From CTSoil-075 sp042610375 (GTDB taxonomy: Bacteria; Bacillota; Negativicutes; DSM-13327): a stretch of 64,000 nucleotides of DNA. The position numbers and the translations under genes were made by a program. Below are positions 45,995 through 55,476 of this stretch, one piece after another. The stretch is taken from NCBI RefSeq assembly GCF_042610375.1, contig NZ_JBGJZL010000001.1, positions 540,638-604,637 of the forward strand, read 5' to 3'. The notes beneath the pieces are model-generated. The model made no database searches, was not told the origin of the DNA, and saw only the letters and a list, made by a program, of their open reading frames with translations. Each line of letters starts with the position of its first letter. Positions within the stretch are counted from its first letter, which is position 1.

Positions 45995-46852
45995 TTATTC
46001 TCCCCCCACGAACCCAACATTCATATAGATTTCACCAATTTCAGTCTGGGCTTTTACAGTACTTGAAGCCATTTTCGGATTAATAATACCAAGCGATTGA
46101 CCAATAAAAACACTTGGTGGTGTAATTCGAATCTCAAACTGACTGCCCTTGAATGAATTATTAATCTGAGATACACTATGACCAGCGACAATATTAGCAA
46201 ACTCTGCGATACTATTCAATGTATCATCCTCAGATACTGAACTGCTGCCGAGTATTTTTTTTGCAAAAATCTCAGCACTCTCTCCCGATACATCCAAGAC
46301 CATTCGCCCTTGTCGAGTTCCAGTAATACCAATAATAATAGCCAAACCATGGCATACAAATTTAAGTCCAGTACTATGAAGAATGCTTATTTCACTACTA
46401 ATTCCAACCATTTCAGCAAGATTTTTTTCAAAAGACTTAATAAAAGGCTTCAATAATTTTGTCTGTTGATCTTCCTCTTGCTTTTCTTCGTTCCAAACAG
46501 TATCTAACTTTGTTATCAGCTGATCTGCTTTTATTGGTTTTTGTAGAAATCCTCTTATACCAATGGCTGTACCACTATTGACAATGACTTCATCTTTCAT
46601 TGCACTGACAACAACAATCTTGGCATGGGGATCAAAGATTAAAATCTCTCTCGAGCATACGAGTCCATCCATATCAGGTAAGGTCAAATCCATAGTTACA
46701 AGATCAGGATTACAAGTGCGATATTTTTCGATACCTTCGCTACCAGTACCAGCAAAACCACAAATTTCATAATTTGAATTGGCCAATGCATTTTCAATTA
46801 TTTTTTGACTAAATGGAGAGTCATCAACAACTAATACTCGAATTTTATCCAT
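45995..46852 (-). CDS. Receiver domain fused to a CheX-like phosphatase domain
   Basis: The 285-residue protein has a CheY-like receiver (VLVVDDSPFSQK, phospho-Asp in LVTMDLTLPDMDG, Thr/Ser in VVVSAMKDE, Lys in FLQKPI). After a linker comes a CheX/CheC-like domain with an ExxN motif in SIAEFANIVAGHS. A phosphatase fused to its own receiver could self-limit signalling or act on another CheY. The start is ATG 46852, after GGCGGTGATTTT; upstream in-frame ATGs lack a ribosome site. Confidence 0.85.
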   Translation of the reverse strand: MDKIRVLVVDDSPFSQKIIENALANSNYEICGFAGTGSEGIEKYRTCNPDLVTMDLTLPDMDGLVCSREILIFDPHAKIVVVSAMKDEVIVNSGTAIGIRGFLQKPIKADQLITKLDTVWNEEKQEEDQQTKLLKPFIKSFEKNLAEMVGISSEISILHSTGLKFVCHGLAIIIGITGTRQGRMVLDVSGESAEIFAKKILGSSSVSEDDTLNSIAEFANIVAGHSVSQINNSFKGSQFEIRITPPSVFIGQSLGIINPKMASSTVKAQTEIGEIYMNVGFVGGE

Positions 46853-47088
46853 AAAATCACCGCCATAGTAAATTTTATATTTTTTTGTCTGTAAATGAAT
46901 TCCTGTGTCATGTTCATTATATAATTCCATATATCTTTTTTTTCACCTGCATATTATAGACTTTTTTTCTATAATATGACTAGCGATTGGTTTTCAGGGC
47001 TTTACCTATTTGACTTTATGACTTACTATTATAGATAGTGTTATTCTTATCCTTGTGTTAAATCATAATGATCAAGGAGGTTGCTACG

Positions 47089-48414
47089 ATGAGTCATTTA
47101 TTAACCCAATTGCAAGCACTCACTATAGAACTTAGTATCTCATCCGGACAAATCAATATCATTGCTGATTGTTTCTGCCAAACTATGATCGACGGACTCC
47201 TGGGGAAATACAGTCCGCTAAAAATGCTACCATCTTATCTAAACAAACCATCGCGAGATGAAAGAGGTACTTTTTTAGCCCTAGACTTTGGTGGTACAAA
47301 TGTACGGGTCCTTTTAACTGAGTTATTTGGTAACGGAATTTTTAAAGTACACGCCCGTGTCAGTAGTCCCCTTAGAGCGATTGATGATCACTACAATTAT
47401 ATTTCTAATCATTCCACAGGAGATCAGTTATTTGATTTTATTGCTATGCAAATTGGAATGATCGTCAAACAAGATCAAACTTATCCTCTCGGACATACCT
47501 TTTCTTTTCCAACCCATCAAACAAGCCTTAACACTGGTACTCTTATTGATTGGACTAAAGAAATTGAGACTCAAAATGTTGTAGGTCATGATGTAACTAC
47601 ATTGCTTACCGCAGCTTTGACCAGGCAACAGCTTACTAATGTTTTACCTAAAGCGATTATTAACGATACTGTCGGAACACTGTTAACATCTGCTTACACT
47701 GATCCGACAACAACGATTGGTTCTATTTGTGGTACCGGTCACAACACAGCTTATATTGAGCCATGTGAACCCCTCACAAAGCAATCAATGATCATCAATT
47801 TAGAATCTGGTAATTTTGATCAATTACCTTTTACAATTTATGATAAAATACTTGATGATCATAGTGAAAAGCCAGGATCCCAACGTTTGGAGAAAATGGT
47901 CTCTGGGCACTATATTGGTGAACAAGTTCGTATTATTGCTTGTAGTTTATTTGATGCTGGCTTGCTAGCAGCTTGTTCTAATAAAAAAATTCTAGCCAAA
48001 CCATATCTTCTAAGTGGTGCTCACATTTCCCTCTTACAAGAAGATACAAGTGAGAACCTAGACGTTATTAACAATTGGCTTATCGAAGATCTAGATATTA
48101 AAAATTCAACGCTTTCAGATCGCCAAGCTCTTAAAACAATTGCAGCTCTCGTATGTACTCGTTCAGCACGCCTCGTCGCAGCAACTTATCTAGGCATCAT
48201 TAAACATATTGATCCACAACTAAAAAATTCACACAATATTGCGATTGATGGCTCACTTTACGAAAAAATGCCCGGCTATGCGAGTGCTCTTCGGGAAACC
48301 TTAGCCGAAGCCTTAGGTCAAAAAGTCATCAATGTAACAACCACTCTAACAAAAGATGGTTCAGGAATTGGTGCTGCCATCGCAACGGCAATTGCAGTCC
48401 ACGTGACAAAATAA
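47089..48414 (+). CDS. Hexokinase of the eukaryotic-type family
   Basis: This 441-residue protein has the hexokinase phosphate-1 motif LALDFGGTNVRV. The sugar-binding SFPTHQTSLNTG, phosphate-2 GSICGTGHNTAYIE and the LESGNFDQLPFTIYD segment follow, then a C-terminal GSGIGAAIATA. The two-domain layout matches the PF00349/PF03727 hexokinases of eukaryotes rather than bacterial ROK kinases or Glk. It should phosphorylate glucose or another hexose with ATP. The start is ATG 47089 because CAAGGAGG lies before it, rather than the upstream ATG 47068. It stands alone with its own terminator. The closest relatives cannot be judged here. Confidence 0.85.
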   Translation: MSHLLTQLQALTIELSISSGQINIIADCFCQTMIDGLLGKYSPLKMLPSYLNKPSRDERGTFLALDFGGTNVRVLLTELFGNGIFKVHARVSSPLRAIDDHYNYISNHSTGDQLFDFIAMQIGMIVKQDQTYPLGHTFSFPTHQTSLNTGTLIDWTKEIETQNVVGHDVTTLLTAALTRQQLTNVLPKAIINDTVGTLLTSAYTDPTTTIGSICGTGHNTAYIEPCEPLTKQSMIINLESGNFDQLPFTIYDKILDDHSEKPGSQRLEKMVSGHYIGEQVRIIACSLFDAGLLAACSNKKILAKPYLLSGAHISLLQEDTSENLDVINNWLIEDLDIKNSTLSDRQALKTIAALVCTRSARLVAATYLGIIKHIDPQLKNSHNIAIDGSLYEKMPGYASALRETLAEALGQKVINVTTTLTKDGSGIGAAIATAIAVHVTK

Positions 48415-48426
48415 TAACGCAAAAAT

Positions 48427-48476
48427 AGCACCGTTCTATCATATGAAAGATTGATATGATAGAACGGTGCTTTAAA
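48427..48476. terminator. Terminator between the hexokinase gene and pdxT
   Basis: An 18-bp perfect stem AGCACCGTTCTATCATAT with its complement (48454-48471) lies between convergent genes; the minus strand has a T-run beyond it. Confidence 0.85.
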
Positions 48477-48493
48477 TCTACCTGACAAGTATC

Positions 48494-49063
48494 CTATTCC
48501 TTAATCATGGAAATAAAATAATTGTGAATACGATTGTCATTGGTTAATTCGGGGTGAAAAGCAGTGACTAACATTTTATCTTGTTGAGCAATCACAATTT
48601 TTTCATTTACCATCGCCAATATTTTTACATTCTCACCAGCAATTTCAATATAGGGCGCGCGGATAAAGACTGCTTGTACCGGTTCTTCACCAAACTCAGG
48701 TACTGACATCGATGCTTCAAAACTTTCTCGCTGTCTCCCAAAACCATTGCGTTTGACTGCTATATCCATCAATCCTAAACGTGGTTGATCACTTCCGATA
48801 ATCTCCTTAGCGAGCATAATCATCCCCGCGCAAGTACCGTAGATGGCCATACCTTCCCTTACTCGATCTTGAATCTTTTCCATGAGTCCCCATTGTACCA
48901 TTAGCTTACCAATGGTCGTGCTTTCCCCGCCCGGAATAACAAGACCAACTACATCATCAAGTTCTTCTGGTTTTCTAATTTCTACGGCTGTAGCACCACA
49001 ACCTTCGAGCATCCAGCAGTGTTCACGAAAGGCACCCTGCAATGCTAAAACCCCAATTTTCAT
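48494..49063 (-). CDS. pdxT: Pyridoxal 5'-phosphate synthase glutaminase subunit
   Basis: PdxT releases ammonia from glutamine for PdxS. The 189-residue protein has the glutaminase nucleophile in YGTCAGM, the GGESTTIGKLM loop near residue 46, and the His-x-Glu in FHPELTND. The start is ATG 49063 with GGAGG upstream; an alternative GTG 12 bases earlier contains the ribosome site itself. It lies 30 bases after pdxS. Confidence 0.95.
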   Translation of the reverse strand: MKIGVLALQGAFREHCWMLEGCGATAVEIRKPEELDDVVGLVIPGGESTTIGKLMVQWGLMEKIQDRVREGMAIYGTCAGMIMLAKEIIGSDQPRLGLMDIAVKRNGFGRQRESFEASMSVPEFGEEPVQAVFIRAPYIEIAGENVKILAMVNEKIVIAQQDKMLVTAFHPELTNDNRIHNYFISMIKE

Positions 49064-49093
49064 ATCTGCCTCCACTGACTCTTCTCTGTTTTA

Positions 49094-49975
49094 TTACCAA
49101 CCACGATCTTGCATGCGTTCATGATCAGACAATGTGGAAATTTCAATACCAACCATGGCTTCACCAAGATCACGGGAAATTTCAGCTAATATTTTAGGAT
49201 CTTTATAGTAAGTTGTAGCTGCTACAATCGCTTTAGCTCTTTTCACAGGGTCTCCAGATTTAAAGATACCTGATCCAACAAAAACACCATCACAACCTAG
49301 ATGCATCATCAATGCCGCATCAGCTGGCGTTGCAATACCACCTGCTGCAAAGTTAACAACAGGTAAACGACCTAATTTTCGAACTTCCATCACTAATTCT
49401 AAAGGTGCTGCAATATTTTTTGCAAAAGCAGATACTTCTTCGATTGGCAAATGTTGTAATTGACGAATTTCACTCATTACCATTCGGATATGTTTTACAG
49501 CTTCAATGACATTACCTGTACCAGGCTCACCTTTCGTACGAATCATAGCTGCGCCTTCGCCAATACGACGTAATGCTTCACCAAGATTTTTAGCGCCACA
49601 GACAAAAGGAACTTTAAACTCATGTTTATCAATATGGAATTTATCATCTGCTGGAGTCAATACTTCACTTTCATCGATATAGTCAACTCCCAGAGACTCT
49701 AGAATTTGTGCTTCTACAAAATGACCAATTCTACCTTTAGCCATAACTGGGATGGTTACCGCATCCATAATATTTAAAACAATGCTAGGATCAGCCATTC
49801 TCGCAACACCACCAGCGGCACGAATATCTGCTGGTACACGTTCTAAAGCCATAACAGCGCATGCTCCTGCTGCTTCAGCAATTTTTGCTTGCTCAGGGTT
49901 AATAACATCCATAATTACGCCGCCTTTAAGCATTTCTGCCAAACCGGCTTTTACACGAAAGGTTCCTTGTTGCAT
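49094..49975 (-). CDS. pdxS: Pyridoxal 5'-phosphate synthase subunit PdxS
   Basis: PdxS makes pyridoxal phosphate from ribose 5-phosphate, glyceraldehyde 3-phosphate and ammonia. The 293-residue barrel has VINPEQAKIAEAAGA, the first active-site Lys in PVMAKGRIGHFVEA, the second in VCGAKNLGEALRRIGEG, and the phosphate-binding GIATPADAALMMHLGCDG. It is transcribed divergently from the MocR-type gene, which points to PdxR control. PLP is needed by SerC, GlgP and PdxR here. Confidence 0.97.
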   Translation of the reverse strand: MQQGTFRVKAGLAEMLKGGVIMDVINPEQAKIAEAAGACAVMALERVPADIRAAGGVARMADPSIVLNIMDAVTIPVMAKGRIGHFVEAQILESLGVDYIDESEVLTPADDKFHIDKHEFKVPFVCGAKNLGEALRRIGEGAAMIRTKGEPGTGNVIEAVKHIRMVMSEIRQLQHLPIEEVSAFAKNIAAPLELVMEVRKLGRLPVVNFAAGGIATPADAALMMHLGCDGVFVGSGIFKSGDPVKRAKAIVAATTYYKDPKILAEISRDLGEAMVGIEISTLSDHERMQDRGW

Positions 49976-50132
49976 TGATGATTCCTCCTGAAATTGTTTT
50001 TATTTTTAGTCCAAAAAAAACTGTAATTAAGGACTTCTTTAAAATATAATTGTATTATAAATCAAAATAGACCTCATTAAAATATACAGAATTGACATTT
50101 TTAATAGGTACAGTTGGAGGATCTTATCCATT

Positions 50133-51536
50133 ATGAACTTAATTACATTAGAATCAAAAAAAATTACACCTCTTTATATACAACTTTATAACTATTTTAA
50201 GACTGAAATTGAGGATAATCGGTTAAATCAAGGTGAAAAATTACCCTCTATTCGGGGACTTGCAAAAAGTCTTTCAATCAGTAAAATCACTGTGGAAAAA
50301 GCCTATCAACAACTTGTGAGTGAAGGATATATTGAAAATTATGATCGTTCTCGCTATACTGTCAATAAATTAGATCGTCTTATTTGTAAAACCACGTCTT
50401 TTCCTATTGAGAAAAAAAATGATACAAAAAAAATAATATTAAAAAGTAATGTTCGTTATGATTTTTCAAGTGGTGAAATGGATATTGATGGATTTGATTT
50501 TTCTCTCTGGAAACGTTATATAAGTAAAGCATTTCTGCATAAAGAACGTCTTGTAAGTTATGGAAATATTAAAGGCGAGGAAGAGCTACGCATCGAAATT
50601 GCAAAATATATTCAAAAATCAAGAGGTGTTTACACTCATAAATCCCAAATCATCATTGGTGCTGGTGTACAGAACCTCTTGAGCATTCTATGCAGTATAC
50701 TTAAACTAGAAAATAATAGTATCGCTTTTGAAGAACCAGGTTTTAAAAACGGAAGGCGTATTTTTGCTGATAATGCTTTTAAAATCAAACCAATAAAAAT
50801 GAAAAAAGACGGAATTGATATGGAAGAACTCGTCGATAGCGGTGAAACTCTTGTCTATGTCAGTCCATCTCACCAATTTCCAACAGGCTATATTATGCCA
50901 ATCGGAAGGCGAAATCAACTCTTAAATTGGGCTAAAGCAAAGAATGGTACAATTATTGAAGATGATTATGACAGTGAATTTCGTTACTATGGACGCCCTA
51001 TACCAGCGTTAAAAGGTCTTGACACTAGGGGAAATGTTGTTTATTTGGGTTCATTTTCCAAAATAATACCACCTTCAATACGTATTAGCTATATGGTCTT
51101 ACCTGAAAAATTTTTGGAAATTTATCAAAAAAAATCATCTCTATATAACCAAGCCGCTTCTACAATTGAGCAGCTTGCCCTTGCTCAATTTATGGCGGAT
51201 GGTCATTTAGAGAGGCAAATTCGTAAACTTCGCAAATTATATTATGAAAAAAATCGGCTATTTTTTGATTCAATTAAAACAATTCTAGGTGAAAATGTAG
51301 AAGTTAATGAGAATGAATCTGGGCTTCATACCATTCTTACAGTAAAGTCAAACTTACAAGCACGAGAATTAGTTGAAAGAGCACTGCAACACGGTTGTCG
51401 AGTAGCACCTGTTGAAGACTATTATTGGGAAGTCGCCCCAGAAAAACTACCACAAATCATATTATATTTTTCTAAAATACCTGGGGCTGAAATGAAAGCT
51501 GCTATGGAACAATTAAAAGTTGCCTGGTTCATATAA
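50133..51536 (+). CDS. pdxR: MocR/GntR-type PLP-dependent regulator, probable PdxR
   Basis: The 467-residue protein joins an N-terminal GntR winged helix (PLYIQLYNYFKTEI, SIRGLAKSLSISKITVEKAY) to a class-I aminotransferase-like domain with the PLP lysine in GSFSKIIPPSIRISYM. This is the MocR layout. Divergence from pdxST makes it the likely activator of PLP synthesis (PdxR), using PLP as the signal. The 157-base gap holds AT-rich promoter sequence but no operator I could settle. Its stop lies 3 bases from the stop of the next convergent gene, without a visible terminator. Confidence 0.85.
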   Translation: MNLITLESKKITPLYIQLYNYFKTEIEDNRLNQGEKLPSIRGLAKSLSISKITVEKAYQQLVSEGYIENYDRSRYTVNKLDRLICKTTSFPIEKKNDTKKIILKSNVRYDFSSGEMDIDGFDFSLWKRYISKAFLHKERLVSYGNIKGEEELRIEIAKYIQKSRGVYTHKSQIIIGAGVQNLLSILCSILKLENNSIAFEEPGFKNGRRIFADNAFKIKPIKMKKDGIDMEELVDSGETLVYVSPSHQFPTGYIMPIGRRNQLLNWAKAKNGTIIEDDYDSEFRYYGRPIPALKGLDTRGNVVYLGSFSKIIPPSIRISYMVLPEKFLEIYQKKSSLYNQAASTIEQLALAQFMADGHLERQIRKLRKLYYEKNRLFFDSIKTILGENVEVNENESGLHTILTVKSNLQARELVERALQHGCRVAPVEDYYWEVAPEKLPQIILYFSKIPGAEMKAAMEQLKVAWFI

Positions 51537-51539
51537 TAT

Positions 51540-52226
51540 TTAATTTTTATTGATCTTACTTTTTACGGATTGGACGATTTCTCGCGCAAAAGGCCCCAGA
51601 TTTTCATCAGCATATGCTTTGAGTATACCAGCCGCGACTTGCCGAATTGCACTTTTAACCATAATTTCATTTGTAATATTTTGTTGTTTTAAGAGTTCTT
51701 CAATATTGACAGCTGCTTCAAGTGCCTTCTCTGCTGCAATCGTATTAATGGTATACACAATATCAGCCTTCCCTACAAGTACCTGTCCAATGAGCTGAAA
51801 GATCTCAATCATCTGTGGTACCAGATCTGCTGGAAATTGATTGATGATAATGACAGGTTTTTCACCAAGCGCCATTTCATCAGCATGCCCAATAAATTTA
51901 ATGCATATACACTTCACATGGGGCGCAGCCATTTTTTCTAACATATGTTGGGCTACATTAGTAGCTATATTAATGACAGTAATGGGTTCTTGTATTTGAT
52001 TAAACATTTTAATACAACTCACAACTTCATGGTCAGGTACAGCTAAAATAACAGTCCCCATTTTCACGATTTCTTCTAAATGATCGACAGTCGAAACAGA
52101 TAACGTTTCAGCTATTGCATTCATCTGCGCTCTATTTCGATCAAATAAACATAGGTCCACATTTCCTGCCAATGCTGTTGCTAATACTCTGCCCATACGT
52201 CCCACTCCAACCAATCCAATCCCCAT
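51540..52226 (-). CDS. NAD(P)-binding pyrroline-5-carboxylate-reductase-like protein
   Basis: The 228-residue protein starts with a Rossmann motif GIGLVGVGRMGRVLA and continues as a ProC/F420-oxidoreductase-like dehydrogenase. It has a short helical C-terminal domain (TINTIAAEKALEAAVNIEELLKQ). True ProC is about 270 residues and keeps a dimer domain that is shortened here. The substrate is unknown. Its 5' leader on the minus strand contains repeat copy A. Confidence 0.65.
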   Translation of the reverse strand: MGIGLVGVGRMGRVLATALAGNVDLCLFDRNRAQMNAIAETLSVSTVDHLEEIVKMGTVILAVPDHEVVSCIKMFNQIQEPITVINIATNVAQHMLEKMAAPHVKCICIKFIGHADEMALGEKPVIIINQFPADLVPQMIEIFQLIGQVLVGKADIVYTINTIAAEKALEAAVNIEELLKQQNITNEIMVKSAIRQVAAGILKAYADENLGPFAREIVQSVKSKINKN

Positions 52227-52390
52227 ATACTCACCTCGATGATAGTATATGGATTCGATTGATCTTATGTGTTAATAAAATTTATTATTTTTCCAAAATC
52301 GAGTCATAGCATAAAGTTATCGTAAACTGCCACCATGTTATACTCTTGCTTGCGCCAAGTCCGCAGATGCAGGCAGAAACTTTAATCGTT

Positions 52391-52438
52391 CTTACTTGAA
52401 ACCCTAGAAAGTGTTATACTTTCTGATTCCGTAAAAAA
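52391..52438 (+). repeat. 48-bp element, copy A
   Basis: The element reads CTTACTTGAAACCCTAGAAA and continues through a small hairpin AGAAAGT/ACTTTCT (52406-52424). It matches copy B at 56731-56778 in 43 of 48 positions, in the same orientation. A weaker similarity extends upstream to about 52345, including a CTTG/CCAAG hairpin. A terminator hairpin follows at once, as for copy B. The transcribed strand is not known. Confidence 0.8.
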
Positions 52439-52472
52439 AGTCCAAGCAGTCAATGACTGCTTGGACTTTTTT
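52434..52472. terminator. Terminator after the HMA/P-type ATPase operon
   Basis: A 14-bp stem AGTCCAAGCAGTCA with its complement, flanked by A-runs and T-runs on both sides, lies 10 bases after the last gene of the operon (minus strand) and directly after repeat copy A (plus strand). Confidence 0.9.
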
Positions 52473-52481
52473 AAGCATATT

Positions 52482-52697
52482 TTATGCGCTAACACTCTGC
52501 CGCTCAGCGATCATATCTTCTAAGCGTTCTTTTTGTCTCATTAATTCATCCATAGGCACATCAGCTGTACGTTGAGGAGCTGGAGGCTGAAGAGCAGACA
52601 TACATTTTTGAGAATGTTCTTCCATCATTTTGTAGCCAAATGCACCTGCCACTACACCAACTGCTAAACCAATCCAGAAATCAGTTCTTGAAAACAT
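52482..52697 (-). CDS. Small YtxH-like membrane protein (71 aa)
   Basis: One membrane span near the N-terminus (DFWIGLAVGVVAGAFGY) is followed by a charged, probably coiled tail ending in a Glu/Arg-rich helix. It resembles YtxH-type small proteins. It is the last gene of the P-type ATPase operon (54 bases after the HMA gene), with a GGAGGTGAAAATAG ribosome site. A membrane-organising role is a guess. Confidence 0.75.
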   Translation of the reverse strand: MFSRTDFWIGLAVGVVAGAFGYKMMEEHSQKCMSALQPPAPQRTADVPMDELMRQKERLEDMIAERQSVSA

Positions 52698-52750
52698 CTA
52701 TTTTCACCTCCTTCCACATCGTATTACCTGATAAAAAGAGCAACATATGA

Positions 52751-53365
52751 TTAGCAACCCGTCAATCCGCAGCGAAGAGAGGGAACTCCCTGCGCTTGCT
52801 TATTATGTAAGGGAAGAACTCCAACAATCTCCATGAAATTAAACAGCCACGTCATAAACAATCCAGCAAAAGCTTTATTGGAGCCACGATTTAATACACT
52901 CACTAAACCAGCAATACTATCCAAATGAAGATTTCTAGATGGACTATTCTGTCCACCACAATGAGTCATGACAGAATAACCAGTAATACCAAAAGCCGCT
53001 GTTTCTAAGAGAGTAACAACCCCATTATTAGGAGCAACTCGCCTCAAAATAAATGCTAAAGCAATGGTCCCTCCGGCCAGTAAAGACCAGAATAAGTCAT
53101 TCCGACAGTCTCGTCCTCCAACCGTATAGCCCATGGCCGCAAAAATTTGGTCTAATACAGCTAGTATACTTGACAGTTCCATCTTATCAACACTATATTC
53201 AATCAGGAGAGATCGAGTAATCCCATTCCAGGTCACCCTCCTAATATCAGTACATGCCTCTAATCTTGTCAAATGAGTAGCAAATACTCCTGCCAAATGG
53301 GGAGCCACCACAATCCTCACTCGACCTGGAATTACATGTACAATTTCATAAGCTCTGCTTGTCAT
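52751..53365 (-). CDS. HMA-like (HMA_2-type) protein with C-terminal membrane segments
   Basis: The 204-residue protein starts with a ferredoxin-like fold carrying the motif VIPGRVRIVV, shared with the other two HMA-like proteins of the operon, and lacks the CxxC of metallochaperones. Hydrophobic stretches follow (LFWSLLAGGTIALAF and later). Its ATG overlaps the ATPase stop as ATGA. It may be an adaptor of the ATPase rather than a metal carrier. Family-level call only. Confidence 0.75.
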   Translation of the reverse strand: MTSRAYEIVHVIPGRVRIVVAPHLAGVFATHLTRLEACTDIRRVTWNGITRSLLIEYSVDKMELSSILAVLDQIFAAMGYTVGGRDCRNDLFWSLLAGGTIALAFILRRVAPNNGVVTLLETAAFGITGYSVMTHCGGQNSPSRNLHLDSIAGLVSVLNRGSNKAFAGLFMTWLFNFMEIVGVLPLHNKQAQGVPSLRCGLTGC

Positions 53366-55476
53366 TTTTTCTTCTCCATCAGTAAAATTCTTGCACTATT
53401 TAGCACCACACCAATCGTGGCGGCATTGTGAATAAGAGCCGAAACCATGGGACTGGTACGCCCGATAGCTCCTAGTAACATAGCTGCCGTATTAATAGCA
53501 ATCGTTGTCGTAAAATTTTGCTGAACAATCTTCATCGTACGTTGCCCTAGATCAATCATTTCAGGCAGAATTAAAGGATCCTCTGAATTAATCGTAATCG
53601 CTGCTGATTCCACGGCAATATCTGTACGTCGTCCTCCCATAGCCACACCAACATCTGCGAAGGCTAAGGCAGGAGCATCATTAATTCCATCCCCAATCAT
53701 CATAACATGAGAGTTGCGTTGCAATTTAGAAACTAATAAGGCTTTATCTGCCGGTAACACTTCAGCATGATAAGAGTCAATATCCAGTGTACCTGCTACA
53801 TGCTGCGCTACATTCTTACTATCGCCAGTAATCATAACAATTTCATCAATACCATTACGTCGTAGACGGTTTATGGTCTTTTTCATATTGGGTCTTACAG
53901 GATCGTTAATAACCAGCATGCCTAAGAATATACCATTACGAGCTACATATACCACATTATAACCGCAGTCGGCATAAGTCTGCCCTCTCTCAACAGAAAT
54001 TTGACACTCTACATGATTTTCGCGCATAAAGGGAATACTACCAACTAAGATTTCTCCTCCAGTAATCTCTTCACTATCAGGTACGTTAGCTTTAATTCCT
54101 TTTGCAATAATCGTTTCTGAACTCGTATGATTTGGAACTTCCCATCCTTGTTCTGCTACGTAATCTAAAATGGCCGAAGCCAGAGGATGAGCCGAATGAT
54201 ATTCTGCTGCAGCCGCTAACAATACTAATTCTTTATCAAGTATTCCCTTTGCAGGCTCAATCAGCACCACTTTAGGAGTTCCCACTGTAATAGTGCCTGT
54301 TTTATCTAAAACAACAGTATCAATACTGCCTAAAGACTCTACATAATTACCGCCCTTAATCAATACGCCTCGCTTGGCCGCTCGACCAATGGCTGCGGAA
54401 ATGGCCGTGGCTGTAGATAATTTTAAACCACAAGAATAGTCAATAAACAATATATTAAGTACTCTTTGCCAATCTTTCGTCAATCCATAGACTAAACCAG
54501 CAGCAATAAAAGAGATCGGAACTAATTTAGTAGCCATTTGATCCGCAAAATTCTGTACTGGCGCTCGCCGTGACTGAGCATCTTCCACCATATGAACAAT
54601 CCTTGCTAAGGCCGTAGCATCTCCTACTTTTTCCACAATAATCTCTAAAAAACCATTTTTAACAACAGTTCCAGCGTAAACATAATCACCATTTGATTTT
54701 TCTACTGGGACATATTCACCAGTAATGGAAGATTGGTCAATCGCTGCTGCACCGCTTTTCACCCTGCCATCGACACAAATCTTTTCTCCCAAATGTACAC
54801 AAATGCGGTCACCTGGTTGTAAACTTTCAACGGCAACCTTCCGTTCATGTCCATCCTCTTCAATTTTCCAGGCATGAGGCTGATCAAGACGTAACATATC
54901 GGAAATATGATTGCGCGCCTTTTCTGCCGTATATGTGGTCAGCATCTCTGCTGCATTTGCCAACATCAATAAAGTGAGACTTGATTCTGGCTTACCGGCA
55001 ATAACAGAAGCGATAACTGCAGTCGTCGTCAGTGTATCAGCATTGAGTTGACGTTCTTTAATTACCCCACCAATGCCATCACGAATAAAATTACGCGCTA
55101 CAAACAAAGTAAAAGCACTTCTAGCAATATATAAACTCTTAAAAGCTGTCGGCGAATACATTCGTAATAATTGAAGCCCTACCAACCCCAAACCAGCAGT
55201 AATGGCATCACGCCGATAAATACTCACAGCAGATTTTTCAGCCTTTTTCTTGGGTAATTGTTTAGATACTAATTGCTCACTCGCAGTAAACTCTTGAATT
55301 AGGCTTCCAACTATTTTCCTAGAAACGATTCCACGTGATCGTACTGTCATACAGCCACTATCATTAATGTATGCACTAACAACCCCTGCTAACTTTCGAA
55401 CATGTATTTCCAACATCGTTTTTTGATATATAGTCGTATGAACGGGGACATTAAACACACTCTGCTCATACATCAT
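53362..55476 (-). CDS. P1B-type heavy-metal ATPase with SCG in place of CPC
   Basis: The 704-residue protein has all catalytic P-ATPase parts: TGEYVPVEK (TGES-type), VVLDKTGTITVGTP (phospho-Asp, around residue 390), HSAHPLAS (HP motif) and GDGINDAPALAFADVGVAMGG. The membrane metal-site helix reads DYSCGLKLSTATAISAA, so CPC is replaced by SCG. The N-terminus has an HMA-like fold without CxxC. This does not fit Cu or Zn/Cd ATPases and recalls the P1B-6 type found in ferrosome (FezB) clusters. The Fur box upstream supports iron. Start ATG 55476 overlaps the previous stop as ATGA. Substrate is inferred. Confidence 0.85.
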   Translation of the reverse strand: MMYEQSVFNVPVHTTIYQKTMLEIHVRKLAGVVSAYINDSGCMTVRSRGIVSRKIVGSLIQEFTASEQLVSKQLPKKKAEKSAVSIYRRDAITAGLGLVGLQLLRMYSPTAFKSLYIARSAFTLFVARNFIRDGIGGVIKERQLNADTLTTTAVIASVIAGKPESSLTLLMLANAAEMLTTYTAEKARNHISDMLRLDQPHAWKIEEDGHERKVAVESLQPGDRICVHLGEKICVDGRVKSGAAAIDQSSITGEYVPVEKSNGDYVYAGTVVKNGFLEIIVEKVGDATALARIVHMVEDAQSRRAPVQNFADQMATKLVPISFIAAGLVYGLTKDWQRVLNILFIDYSCGLKLSTATAISAAIGRAAKRGVLIKGGNYVESLGSIDTVVLDKTGTITVGTPKVVLIEPAKGILDKELVLLAAAAEYHSAHPLASAILDYVAEQGWEVPNHTSSETIIAKGIKANVPDSEEITGGEILVGSIPFMRENHVECQISVERGQTYADCGYNVVYVARNGIFLGMLVINDPVRPNMKKTINRLRRNGIDEIVMITGDSKNVAQHVAGTLDIDSYHAEVLPADKALLVSKLQRNSHVMMIGDGINDAPALAFADVGVAMGGRRTDIAVESAAITINSEDPLILPEMIDLGQRTMKIVQQNFTTTIAINTAAMLLGAIGRTSPMVSALIHNAATIGVVLNSARILLMEKKK

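Noticed and set aside
52336..52344. Extended -10 promoter TGTTATACT for a plus-strand RNA of repeat copy A
   Set aside because: Its start point would fall inside the upstream CTTG/CCAAG hairpin that is shared with copy B, and copy B has no equivalent at the same distance. Not listed as a feature.
52391..52438. Known guanidine/ykkC riboswitch, from the minus-strand CTAGGGTT
   Set aside because: The other conserved blocks of that class (GGTCCGAGAG and ACACG) are missing.
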